Part shown: one piece after another, positions 6,822 to 14,815 of the stretch
Position numbering within the stretch: the stretch's first letter is position 1
How the letters are laid out: each line of letters begins with the position of its first letter
Assembly (NCBI GenBank): GCA_003243255.1
Contig: QFQM01000071.1
Coordinates: 1-22,147 of the forward strand
Length of the DNA stretch: 22,147 nucleotides
Direction of reading: 5' to 3'
Origin: Flavobacterium psychrophilum
GTDB taxonomy: Bacteria; Bacteroidota; Bacteroidia; Flavobacteriales; Flavobacteriaceae
Position numbers and translations under genes: made by a program
The notes under the pieces: model-generated
What the model was told of the DNA's origin: nothing
What the model saw: the letters and a program-made list of their open reading frames with translations, nothing else
Databases searched by the model: none

Positions 6822-8594
6822 ATGGAATTCTACGAAAAACGAAGGGAAGCTTTTTTACACGATTTAAAAAAGCTTACAACCCGTTATAACATAATCAGCG
6901 CTTCAAGGCTGCTGATAGCAGTTGCTTTTCTTATTTTGGGCTATTATAGCCTTAAAGCTGAAAAGCCTTTATTTCTTCTCTGTGGTATGGCTTTTTGCGT
7001 GGTAGAATTTATCCTTCTTATGAACAGGCATGTACTTGTCCGAAATAAAAAACTAAGGGCAGAGGCATTAGTAAAGATCAATAAGGATGAAACGGACTAT
7101 CTTAACGGTATTTCTATTCCTTTTAATGATGGAGAAGAGTTTGAGGACCATTTTCATCCTTATTCCTATGATCTTGATATTTTCGGGCGTAAATCGCTTT
7201 TTCATAATCTTAACCGTACTAAGACTTTCAGGGGAAACCATAAGCTGGCAGGCTTACTGAAGGGGCTTTTGCCTAATGATGTCATACTTCAGAATCAGAA
7301 GGCAATAAAAGAACTGTCCGGTAAACCAGAGTTCCGACAGGAAGTAATGGCTCTTGGAATGGTGAATCAGGACAATAAAGCTGTTTACAATCGCCTTATC
7401 ACATGGGCCAATAGCGGAATAGGTAAATTGCCTCCTATATCAGCGGGTTTGCTATATTTAGGACCAATTGCATTTGTATCTTCCTTTTTAGCCTATATAC
7501 TGACGGGAAATGGATTATTTGGCGATATAGCAGGCTGGTGTTTTGGCTTTAATCTATTGCTTACATTACTACATCTCAAAGATGTGAAATCTGAGATTAA
7601 ACACATTACTGAGATAGATGAGATTATTCATCACTATGGCCTTATCATTAAAGAGGTTGAAAATGAATCTTTTGAATCTGAAAAACTTAAAACATTACAA
7701 AGTGTATTCGTCAGGGAAAATAAGAATGCATCCAAAGAGATAAAAAAACTTGCTGTACTTTTCTCAAGGTTAGACAGTATCAATAACGTTTTTGGCGCAT
7801 TACTGTTTAATGGTGTCATAGTATTCCATTTGCATTCGCTTAAGGCGTTGTGGAAATGGAAACAACAACATGCAGCCGATATAGTATTATGGCTGGAAAC
7901 AATAGCTGAAATAGAAGCTTTGGGTAGTTTTGGCAATATGTATTACAACAATCCTGATTTTGTCTTTCCGGAATTAAATACAGAATATACTATTGAATTC
8001 AAAAAACTTGCGCATCCGCTCATTCGCAAAGAACAAAGGATAGGTAACAGTATAAGTTTCGACAAAGATTTTATGATACTAACCGGATCCAACATGTCGG
8101 GTAAAAGTACATTTCTCCGTAGTCTTGGCGTGAATATGGTACTTGCGGGTGCAGGAGCTCCCGTATGTGCAGAGAAGGCAACCATTCATCCATTGCCGGT
8201 CCTTGTATCAATGCGATTGTCTGATTCACTTTCCGATAATGAATCGTATTTTTTTGCCGAGGTTAAACGTCTTAAATACATTATCGATTTGCTGGCAAAT
8301 AAAAGAGCCTTTGTTTTGCTGGATGAGATACTAAAAGGAACAAACTCTGACGACAAGCGCAGCGGAACTGTGAAGGTCATTGAAAAAATGCTGGAACTTA
8401 AAGCTGTTGGCGCCATTGCAACACATGACATAGAAATTTGCGCCCTTACAGATGAATATCCTTCAAAATTAGTAAACCGCTGTTTTGAAGCTCAGATCGT
8501 AAACAATGAGCTTTATTTTGATTATCAGCTTCGTGATGGAGTATGTCGCAATAAAAGCGCTACTTTTCTGATGGAAAAAATGGGTGTTATATAA
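6822..8594 (+). CDS. Membrane-anchored MutS-like ATPase
   Basis: A 590-residue protein ending in a MutS-family ATPase domain. Walker A is GSNMSGKST (422-430), the middle motif LSDSLSDNESYFFAEVKRL (466-484), Walker B VLLDE (498-502) and the following H-loop motif ATHD (533-536). The mismatch-recognition and connector domains of MutS are absent, as is the Smr domain of MutS2. Instead there are two hydrophobic segments near the N-terminus (about 28-44 and 49-67) and two more at about 206-225 and 236-251, so it is probably in the inner membrane. A helical lever-like region spans about 255-370. Such proteins recur in Bacteroidetes without a known role; ordinary mismatch repair is unlikely. I chose ATG 6822 over an in-frame GTG at 6807 because the latter overlaps the -7 box. 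Confidence 0.85.
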   Translation: MEFYEKRREAFLHDLKKLTTRYNIISASRLLIAVAFLILGYYSLKAEKPLFLLCGMAFCVVEFILLMNRHVLVRNKKLRAEALVKINKDETDYLNGISIPFNDGEEFEDHFHPYSYDLDIFGRKSLFHNLNRTKTFRGNHKLAGLLKGLLPNDVILQNQKAIKELSGKPEFRQEVMALGMVNQDNKAVYNRLITWANSGIGKLPPISAGLLYLGPIAFVSSFLAYILTGNGLFGDIAGWCFGFNLLLTLLHLKDVKSEIKHITEIDEIIHHYGLIIKEVENESFESEKLKTLQSVFVRENKNASKEIKKLAVLFSRLDSINNVFGALLFNGVIVFHLHSLKALWKWKQQHAADIVLWLETIAEIEALGSFGNMYYNNPDFVFPELNTEYTIEFKKLAHPLIRKEQRIGNSISFDKDFMILTGSNMSGKSTFLRSLGVNMVLAGAGAPVCAEKATIHPLPVLVSMRLSDSLSDNESYFFAEVKRLKYIIDLLANKRAFVLLDEILKGTNSDDKRSGTVKVIEKMLELKAVGAIATHDIEICALTDEYPSKLVNRCFEAQIVNNELYFDYQLRDGVCRNKSATFLMEKMGVI

Positions 8595-8608
8595 TTCTTT
8601 ATTTAAAA

Positions 8609-9691
8609 ATGAAAAAATTACTATTTGTAATACTAATCCCTTTTTTTGCATTTTCTCAGGAAGATTTTGATAAAATTCCAATGAAAGGGAAAATATCAAC
8701 ATATACCATAAACAGAATTTCTGGTGATAGTCTTCAGCCAAAATATGAACCTGTAGAAAAAGTTGTGTTTGATAAACAAGGGAGAATAATATCGTCTTCA
8801 AAGCATCGTAATTTAGGAAGAGGTCGAGTAAGGAGTATTTCAACAAGTGTTGTAAACAAATTAAATGTCTATAAAGATAATAGCCTGACCAATTATAAAT
8901 GTAACTGTGAGGATATTAATAGCTTTGTGCAAAAGTTTGTAATAAGGAATAAAGAAGAATTAAAAAACCAGCCTCGCGGAGGGACACCAAACCAACCTAC
9001 AAAATTTGTGAAGATAACCTTATTTGATAAAAATAATAATCCAATAAGTGTAAGCGATTATTCTGAATCAGGATATAAAAAATCTGAAGTAAAATCAACT
9101 TTTACAGCTAATAAAGTGACACGAATGGAAAGGTATAATTTTGATGATGTAATTGATGAAACCTGGATAATTACATACACTAAATCAGGAAAGAGTGAAG
9201 AAGTCCGTAACAAAAACATATATGGTGGAGATGATAAGTATATATATGTCTACGATACTGATAATAATCTTTTAGAAATTATGGGTTATACTAATGGCGG
9301 GCTGAAAGAACATACCAGATTTACGATTGTGTATAAAGATAATTACAGAGAATTTATCAGTCATAATATTTTAAACGACACCAAAAAAACTACCAAAATT
9401 ATATATTATAACAACAAAAAACTCGAAACAAGGCATCTTGTTTTGAATTACAACGGAGAAATACAAACGAGAAAGGATTATACTTATGATGATAACGGAG
9501 TTCTGGAAAGTGAAACTGTTTATTACAATGATAAAGACATCCCTTCTGTTAAATTAGAATATAAGCTCGATAAAAAGGGCAACTGGATTGAACTAAAAAA
9601 AACAGAATTATTGTACATACAGAATAAAGATACAACGATACCTCAATTTGATGTTACTAAATACATCCGTAATATTGAATATCTTAAGTAG
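8609..9691 (+). CDS. Secreted protein with YD-like repeats, function unknown
   Basis: A 360-residue exported protein. Residues 1-17 form a signal peptide (MKKLLFVILIPFFAFSQ). The mature part contains scattered beta-hairpin repeats of the type FDKQGRI (54), FDKNNNPI (139), YDTDNNLLEI (215), YDDNGVLES (293) and LDKKGNWIEL (320), resembling RHS/YD or YwqK-like repeats. Two cysteines lie close together at 98 and 100 (KCNC). It starts 14 bp after the MutS-like gene with no terminator or clear promoter between, so it is probably cotranscribed with it. The gene looks more AT-rich than its neighbours and relies on AAA/AAT/ATA codons, which may mean relaxed selection or later acquisition. I know no specific family name. 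Confidence 0.75.
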   Translation: MKKLLFVILIPFFAFSQEDFDKIPMKGKISTYTINRISGDSLQPKYEPVEKVVFDKQGRIISSSKHRNLGRGRVRSISTSVVNKLNVYKDNSLTNYKCNCEDINSFVQKFVIRNKEELKNQPRGGTPNQPTKFVKITLFDKNNNPISVSDYSESGYKKSEVKSTFTANKVTRMERYNFDDVIDETWIITYTKSGKSEEVRNKNIYGGDDKYIYVYDTDNNLLEIMGYTNGGLKEHTRFTIVYKDNYREFISHNILNDTKKTTKIIYYNNKKLETRHLVLNYNGEIQTRKDYTYDDNGVLESETVYYNDKDIPSVKLEYKLDKKGNWIELKKTELLYIQNKDTTIPQFDVTKYIRNIEYLK

Positions 9692-9758
9692 CATTTATCG
9701 GTGCCTTATTAACACATAACGAATTCTTAATTAGTGTGTTATTGTTTTTTGTTGTTAG

Positions 9759-9766
9759 TAACTTTA
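9759..9766 (+). promoter_or_regulatory. Possible -7 box of the alpha/beta hydrolase gene
   Basis: TAACTTTA fits TAnnTTTG with a last-base mismatch. TTG at 9742 lies 14 bp upstream, a short spacer. The leader would be about 25 nt. Confidence 0.3.
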
Positions 9767-9797
9767 TAGGAGTATTAACTGCAAAAAAAACAACATT

Positions 9798-10682
9798 ATG
9801 CCATTTCTAACAACAAACTCAGTAAGTTTATCGGGAAGCTCCGAAGAAGTGGAGCTATTTTATAAAGATGTTGGCAGGGGAAAGCCAATCATATTAATCC
9901 ACGGCTGGCCTCTTAACCATGAGATGTGGGAATATCAGCTAAATGAACTGCCAAGGTACGATGTAAGGGTAATAGCTTATGACAGGAGAGGTTTTGGTAA
10001 ATCGTCGAGGCCCTGGGATGGCTATGACTATGATACATTTGCTTCTGATCTGAGGGCTTTTATCGATCAATTAGACCTTGAAGATGTTACGTTGGTAGGC
10101 TTTTCAATGGGTGGTGGGGAAGTAGCCCGTTACCTGGCGAACCACAATCATGACGGGAGGGTGATACGTGCAGTGCTTGTTGGATCTGTTACGCCTTTTC
10201 TGCTCAAAACCGTCGATAATCCACACGGTATACCTAAGGAACAATTTGATTCTATGAAGAATGACCTTGAAGAAGACCGCGCAAAATTTTTAGCGGCTTT
10301 CGGTAAAACATTCTACGGTTATCATACATTCAACCATCCTGTGAGTGAGGAATTCCTTCAGCATAACCTCACGAGATGCCTCAATGCGGCCTTATATGCT
10401 ACCGTTAAATCAATGGATGCCTGGTCGACGACTGATTTCAGGAATGACCTTACTAAAATTAAAGTTCCACTGCTTGTAATTCACGGTAGGGAAGATGAGA
10501 CCGTTCCTATTGAAATTTCGGCGGAAGAAACTGTTAAGCAGGTACCGCATGCCGAATATGTAGTTTATGATGATGCACCACATGGCTTGTTCTATACGCA
10601 TAAAAATAAATTCAATGAAGACCTCCTGACGTTTGTGGGAGGCCATGCCATCGAATCCTATCATAAATATAAAGGGTTTTAA
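9798..10682 (+). CDS. Alpha/beta hydrolase, non-heme haloperoxidase-like
   Basis: A 294-residue cytoplasmic alpha/beta-fold hydrolase resembling cofactor-free chloroperoxidases and esterases. The oxyanion-hole motif is HGWP (35-38), and YDRRGFGKS (61-69) is typical of the haloperoxidase branch. The nucleophile elbow GFSMGG places serine at 103; the acid is D233 in HGREDETVP and the histidine is H262 in DDAPHGLF. The full triad is present and the length is slightly above the usual 275. Haloperoxidase activity in this family is often a side reaction of a perhydrolase or esterase, so the substrate is unknown. It is a single gene between its own promoter region and a bidirectional terminator shared with dnaN. 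Confidence 0.9.
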   Translation: MPFLTTNSVSLSGSSEEVELFYKDVGRGKPIILIHGWPLNHEMWEYQLNELPRYDVRVIAYDRRGFGKSSRPWDGYDYDTFASDLRAFIDQLDLEDVTLVGFSMGGGEVARYLANHNHDGRVIRAVLVGSVTPFLLKTVDNPHGIPKEQFDSMKNDLEEDRAKFLAAFGKTFYGYHTFNHPVSEEFLQHNLTRCLNAALYATVKSMDAWSTTDFRNDLTKIKVPLLVIHGREDETVPIEISAEETVKQVPHAEYVVYDDAPHGLFYTHKNKFNEDLLTFVGGHAIESYHKYKGF

Positions 10683-10698
10683 GCTCTGTAATAAATCA

Positions 10699-10728
10699 AA
10701 ACCCGTAACAACTTAATGTTACGGGTTT
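10699..10728. terminator. Bidirectional terminator between hydrolase gene and dnaN
   Basis: Perfect 11-bp stem AAACCCGTAAC (10699-10709) / GTTACGGGTTT (10718-10728) with an 8-nt loop, between convergent genes. The minus-strand side runs into TTTTGATTTATT, a better T-rich tail than the plus side. Confidence 0.8.
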
Positions 10729-10758
10729 CTATAAAAAAGGATTGGTTAAATAGCGATC

Positions 10759-11877
10759 TTAGTTGTTAAGCATTACCGGCATAACCAGCATGGTAACAGT
10801 TTCACCTTCGTCAAGGCCATCAACCGGGGTAAGGATACCCGCACGGTTAGGTAATGACATCTCCAGCATGATCTCATCACTCTGAAGGTTTGTAAGCATT
10901 TCCGTAAGGAAACGCGAGTTAAAGCCTATCTGCATATCATCTCCCTGATAATCACATGTCAAACGCTCTTCAGCTTTGTTTGAGTAATCGATATCTTCAG
11001 CAGAAATATTTAATTCAGTACCAGCAATCTTAAGTCGTATCTGGTGTGTAGTCTTGTTAGAGAAGATAGCCACACGACGTACAGAGCTTAATATCTGGGT
11101 TCTGTCTATAAGCAGTTTGTTAGGGTTTTCTTTTGGTATTACAGCTTCGTAATTAGGGTATTTACCATCGATAAGGCGGCAGGTCAATACGTAGTTGTCA
11201 AAAGAGAAAGTTGCATTCGAATCGTTGTATTCGATCTTAACTTCGGCATCCGATGAACCAAGTATACCTTTAAGGATAGTAAGTGGTTTTTTAGGCATAA
11301 TGAAATCAGCAACCTGAGAAGCCTTTACATCAGTCCTTGAGTATTTTACAAGTTTGTGAGCATCAGTAGCAACAAATATCAATCCTTCCGGAGAGAACTG
11401 GAAGAATACACCTGACATAACAGGTCGTAAATCGTCGTTACCGGCTGCAAAAATGGTTTTGCTTACAGCTGTAGCCAATACCTCTGCAGGAACAAGGGTA
11501 GAAGAAGGGTCTTCAAGCGTTACGGCTTTAGGGAATTCTTCACCTGCTGCATAAGCAAGGGCATATTTACCTGAATTAGAGCTTATCTCTATAGTATTGT
11601 TGTCTTCTACTGTAAAAGTAAGCGGTTGCTCAGGGAACGTTTTTAAAGTTTCCAATAGCAGTTTTGCCGGAACGGCAACACTTCCTTTGCTGTCTGAATC
11701 TATTTCTAAAGTAGCAGACATTGTAGTTTCCAAATCCGAAGCAGACACTTTTAATTCAGTGCCGTCTAATTCAAACAGGAAGTTATCAAGTATAGGCAGC
11801 GTATTGTTGCTGTTGATTACACTTCCCAAAACCTGCAATTGTTTTAGCAAATATGAACTGGATACTATAAATTTCAT
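10759..11877 (-). CDS. dnaN: DNA polymerase III beta subunit (sliding clamp)
   Basis: A 372-residue sliding clamp, the normal length. It forms the dimeric ring that tethers DNA polymerase III to DNA. Three clamp domains of about 120 residues each are expected and the sequence matches throughout: the N-terminus MKFIVSSSYLLKQLQ, ASDLETTM (about 46-53), FVATDAHKLVKY in domain 2 and the C-terminal VMPVMLNN, which follows the family pattern of ending in a (M/L)P(M/V)-type strand near the partner-binding cleft. It sits away from dnaA here, next to gldG, transcribed from its own promoter (11925-11956) in the same direction as the gldFG cluster. Confidence 0.97.
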   Translation of the reverse strand: MKFIVSSSYLLKQLQVLGSVINSNNTLPILDNFLFELDGTELKVSASDLETTMSATLEIDSDSKGSVAVPAKLLLETLKTFPEQPLTFTVEDNNTIEISSNSGKYALAYAAGEEFPKAVTLEDPSSTLVPAEVLATAVSKTIFAAGNDDLRPVMSGVFFQFSPEGLIFVATDAHKLVKYSRTDVKASQVADFIMPKKPLTILKGILGSSDAEVKIEYNDSNATFSFDNYVLTCRLIDGKYPNYEAVIPKENPNKLLIDRTQILSSVRRVAIFSNKTTHQIRLKIAGTELNISAEDIDYSNKAEERLTCDYQGDDMQIGFNSRFLTEMLTNLQSDEIMLEMSLPNRAGILTPVDGLDEGETVTMLVMPVMLNN

Positions 11878-11924
11878 CTCTTTTTCGTTTATTTAATTAT
11901 AAAATCTATGGATTTTACGTTTCA

Positions 11925-11956
11925 CAAATATATCGTAATCAAATTAAATAGTGCAA
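11925..11956 (-). promoter_or_regulatory. dnaN promoter
   Basis: On the minus strand TTG (11956-11954) and TATATTTG (11932-11925) match the Bacteroidetes -33 and -7 elements with a 21-bp spacer. Transcription would begin about 40 nt before the dnaN ATG. The -33 lies close behind the gldG stop. Confidence 0.65.
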
Positions 11957-11971
11957 TATTTTTTATTAACA

Positions 11972-13681
11972 CTACTTGGCATATTTCTTTTTCCTGAGGT
12001 AAGTAAACAGGAATCCGAATACAGCTAAAATCACTATTGGTAATCCGACAGTTATAAACTGAGCAGCTGTATAATTTTCGTGAACTTTTTGTGTGTCGAG
12101 TAATGGAAGGTTCACATCCTTGCTTCGGATGTTAATAAGTCCTTTGTCATCCAGGAGGTAATTTACGCAATTCATAAGGAAACCTTTGTTGTCATAAAGC
12201 ACACCTGTCCATTTGTCGTACCCCAGCTCTAACGGTTCAAAATTCTTGTCAAGGCTGTTTTTGGCAATATCACCGTCAGAGATAACAATCATCTTTCCGG
12301 CTTTATCTTCTTTTTTGAATGATGGGTCTTTAAAAGGAAGGACACGGTTCTCAAATGCAGAATGGAATTTACCTTCAAGCAGTACGGCTATCGGAACGAA
12401 ACCTTTGCCGGCATAGTCTTTAGGGCTTGTTTCTTCTTCAACCATCGAAAGCTTTATCTCGGTAGGCGTACCAATTTTCCTTGAATATTGCGATGATCTC
12501 AAAAGTACCGTTTTATCAATACCATTCTTAAGCGTATCGATGCTGTTGGCAAATTCAAACCTGATACCGTCCATGTTTTTTACGATAGGGTTTTTTGAGT
12601 CAGGGTAAACAAACGGTGAGAATCGCCACGGATATTCCTGAAACTGTGTCTCACTGCCCTGAGCGCCTGTTGCCAGTTTAATGCGGGTAGCAACTTCGTC
12701 TTTAACAAGGTCCGGGTTAATCCTGATACCATACTTAAAGAACATATCATTTAGGTTCAGGTCACGCGGAAAAGCCAGGGTATTACCTGTTTCGTTGTAA
12801 AGGCTGTCCATTTCTATCTGAACGGCATCTACCATCCAAAGTGCTTTACCGCCATTAACAATATACTGGTCAAGTACTTGTTTTTCCTCTTCTGAAAAAG
12901 CTTCTGTAGGTTTTGCTATAACAGCAAGATCAAAACCTTTAAGCATTTTTAAGGTGCCTTCAGGATTTTTGGCAACCGAATCCAGTGTAAAAGGAGCGAT
13001 GTAATAGCTTTCCCTTACGGTTCTGATAAAATCACCTATCAGTCTGTCGTTCATTTCGCCATTACCTTTTATAATGGCAACTTTCTTTTCTTTTTCTTTA
13101 ATTACTTTGTTGATGGCATCGGTAACCGCATATTCAAGGTGCTGAACCGAACTCACTACCTTTTCGGCGGTTGATGCGCCAAGCATATTTTTAAGCAATG
13201 GGAACTTTACAGTTTTCTTTCCGTAATTCGCCATTGCCCACGGGAATACCAACTCCTGTGATTGCTTGCCTTTATCATCTACAGTAACACTTACAGGGGT
13301 CATGCCCATTTTGTAAAGTTCCTGTATTGCCTGATCGCGGCCGTCTTCATCCTTAAGAGGATTGGTAAAGTTGAAAACAATATTAGAGTTACGTGCATGG
13401 AACTCTTCCAGTAATTGTTTGGTTTCATCCTGAAGCCTTTTAAATTCACCGGGGAACTGGCCTTCAAGGAAAACGTCTATATATAACGGATCTTTTACTT
13501 CTTCAATAACACTTATTGTTGCAGGAGAAAGCGTGTAACGCTGATCCTGTGTAAGGTCAAAACGCTTATAGAAATAATATCCGCCAAAGTTTACAGCAAG
13601 CAAAATTATAGCTGTTAACGCAAGCTGTTTCAGGTTGTTCTGTTTTACGGTTGCCTGTTGTGTTTGTTTAACTTCTTCCAT
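11972..13681 (-). CDS. gldG: Gliding motility ABC transporter auxiliary protein GldG
   Basis: A 569-residue GldG, which with GldF (permease) and GldA (ATPase) forms an ABC transporter linked to gliding in Flavobacterium johnsoniae. One membrane helix lies near the N-terminus (about 19-38) and one at the C-terminus (about 543-562), leaving a large periplasmic ABC-transporter auxiliary domain between. The start RYTLSPATISVIEEVKDPLYIDVF is characteristic of the family. Its ATG overlaps the gldF stop by one base (TAATG), so translation is coupled. gldA is not in the window, as expected since it is usually encoded elsewhere. The family also occurs in non-gliding Bacteroidetes, so motility cannot be concluded from it alone. 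Confidence 0.95.
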   Translation of the reverse strand: MEEVKQTQQATVKQNNLKQLALTAIILLAVNFGGYYFYKRFDLTQDQRYTLSPATISVIEEVKDPLYIDVFLEGQFPGEFKRLQDETKQLLEEFHARNSNIVFNFTNPLKDEDGRDQAIQELYKMGMTPVSVTVDDKGKQSQELVFPWAMANYGKKTVKFPLLKNMLGASTAEKVVSSVQHLEYAVTDAINKVIKEKEKKVAIIKGNGEMNDRLIGDFIRTVRESYYIAPFTLDSVAKNPEGTLKMLKGFDLAVIAKPTEAFSEEEKQVLDQYIVNGGKALWMVDAVQIEMDSLYNETGNTLAFPRDLNLNDMFFKYGIRINPDLVKDEVATRIKLATGAQGSETQFQEYPWRFSPFVYPDSKNPIVKNMDGIRFEFANSIDTLKNGIDKTVLLRSSQYSRKIGTPTEIKLSMVEEETSPKDYAGKGFVPIAVLLEGKFHSAFENRVLPFKDPSFKKEDKAGKMIVISDGDIAKNSLDKNFEPLELGYDKWTGVLYDNKGFLMNCVNYLLDDKGLINIRSKDVNLPLLDTQKVHENYTAAQFITVGLPIVILAVFGFLFTYLRKKKYAK

Positions 13682-14406
13682 TACCCTTTAAGCGATTTAA
13701 GTTTGTAAACAGTTAACGACAGGAACAATACAGCTATACTGATAAAGTAAATAACATCTCTGGTATCTATTACACCGCGGCTCATGCTCTTAAAATGGTA
13801 ATCCATACCAAGAGAGGATACAAAGCCCTTAAGGTTGCCTATGTAGTTTGCAACGCCTTCAAATCCGAAATAGAATATAAAACATACGAATACAGATACT
13901 ATAAACGCAACAATTTGATTATCTGAAAGGGTAGAAGTAAAGATTCCAATAGCTGTATATCCTGCGATAAGGAATAACAAACCAAAATAAGAACCTAGTG
14001 TACTCCCCATATCAATATTTCCTTCAGGGTTACCAAAATAAGAGATTACCATCACATAAATGATCGTTGGCAGTATGGCTAAAACAATTAATATAAGGGC
14101 ACCAAAGAATTTGCCGTTTACTATTTCCCATACACTAAGAGGTTTAGTAAACAACAATTCTATAGTTCCCTGTTTTTTCTCATCAGAGAAACTGCGCATG
14201 GTTACTGCCGGGATAAGGAATATAAGTATCCATGGAGATATGGTGAAAAACGGGCTCAGATCGGCAAAACCACTGTTTAATATGTTGAAATCACCCTCAA
14301 ACACCCATAAGAAAAGGCCGTTGAGAAGCAGGAAAATAGCAATAACCAAATAACCTATCGGCGAACCGAAAAAGGATTTGATCTCACGTAATAACAATGC
14401 TTTCAT
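13681..14406 (-). CDS. gldF: Gliding motility ABC transporter permease GldF
   Basis: A 241-residue ABC-2 type permease with about six hydrophobic segments (near 15-35, 55-75, 100-125, 140-160, 167-190 and 220-236). The opening MKALLLREIKSFFGSPIGYLV and the loop RSFSDEKKQGTIELLFTKPLS are typical of GldF and related ABC-2 permeases. It lies 16 bp after the ABM-domain gene and overlaps gldG as TAATG, so the three genes are almost certainly one transcript. Its ATPase partner GldA is not encoded here. Confidence 0.95.
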   Translation of the reverse strand: MKALLLREIKSFFGSPIGYLVIAIFLLLNGLFLWVFEGDFNILNSGFADLSPFFTISPWILIFLIPAVTMRSFSDEKKQGTIELLFTKPLSVWEIVNGKFFGALILIVLAILPTIIYVMVISYFGNPEGNIDMGSTLGSYFGLLFLIAGYTAIGIFTSTLSDNQIVAFIVSVFVCFIFYFGFEGVANYIGNLKGFVSSLGMDYHFKSMSRGVIDTRDVIYFISIAVLFLSLTVYKLKSLKG

Positions 14407-14422
14407 GTATATGTTTTATATT

Positions 14423-14719
14423 TTATTCTAAAGTAACCAGTTTGTTTACGCTCCAGGCCTCCGGTTTTTGGTTAAAGAGCTGCTTAGTAAATGCCCAAAC
14501 CTCAATAAACAGTTCTGATTGACGGTATTTCTCCAGGTCAGCTTCGTCCTCCCAATAGCTATAGGTAAAAAATACGGTAGGGTCGTTCCTGTCCTGATAT
14601 AATTCTAAGAAACGGTTTCCGGGAAAATTTCGTATCTGTTCCTTAACCTGTTCAAAATTATCAAGAAAGGCCTCAACCTTATCTTCGTAGAATCCCATTT
14701 TTACTATGCGTACAAACAT
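14423..14719 (-). CDS. ABM-domain (antibiotic biosynthesis monooxygenase-like) protein
   Basis: A 98-residue single-domain protein of the ABM dimeric alpha/beta-barrel family, which includes the quinol monooxygenase YgiN. The pattern MFVRIVKMGFYEDKVEAFL ... YQDRNDPTVFFTYSYWEDEADLEKYRQSELF is the usual strand-helix layout with the conserved W and the helix after YW.D...L..Y. It lies between the SAM hydroxide adenosyltransferase gene (91 bp upstream) and gldF (16 bp downstream), probably in one operon. The substrate is unknown; the fold call is strong and the enzymatic role only inferred. Confidence 0.85.
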   Translation of the reverse strand: MFVRIVKMGFYEDKVEAFLDNFEQVKEQIRNFPGNRFLELYQDRNDPTVFFTYSYWEDEADLEKYRQSELFIEVWAFTKQLFNQKPEAWSVNKLVTLE

Positions 14720-14783
14720 ACAGTTATTTTCAATTTAAATTTCAAATCACAAATGACAAATTTCAAGCCGTTATCTATCGAAT

Positions 14784-14815
14784 AATCCAATAATCTAACA
14801 GTCTGAAAATCTACT
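14784..14815. repeat. Four degenerate 8-bp tandem repeats
   Basis: Units AATCCAAT, AATCTAAC, AGTCTGAA and AATCTACT follow head to tail with an 8-bp period, in the spacer between two cotranscribed genes and ending across the stop codon of the SAM hydroxide adenosyltransferase gene. A looser ATCTAT lies just before. Such AATCTAAC-like runs occur in flavobacterial spacers; function is unknown. Confidence 0.55.

Noticed and set aside
6822..8594. Calling the MutS-like gene mutS or mutS2
   Set aside because: It lacks the mismatch-recognition domain of MutS and the Smr domain of MutS2 and has membrane segments, so neither symbol is justified.
11951..11975. Possible terminator hairpin after gldG (TAGTG/CACTA)
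   Set aside because: Only five pairs around a long loop, overlapping the dnaN -33 element. Too weak to call; gldG transcripts may read into dnaN.
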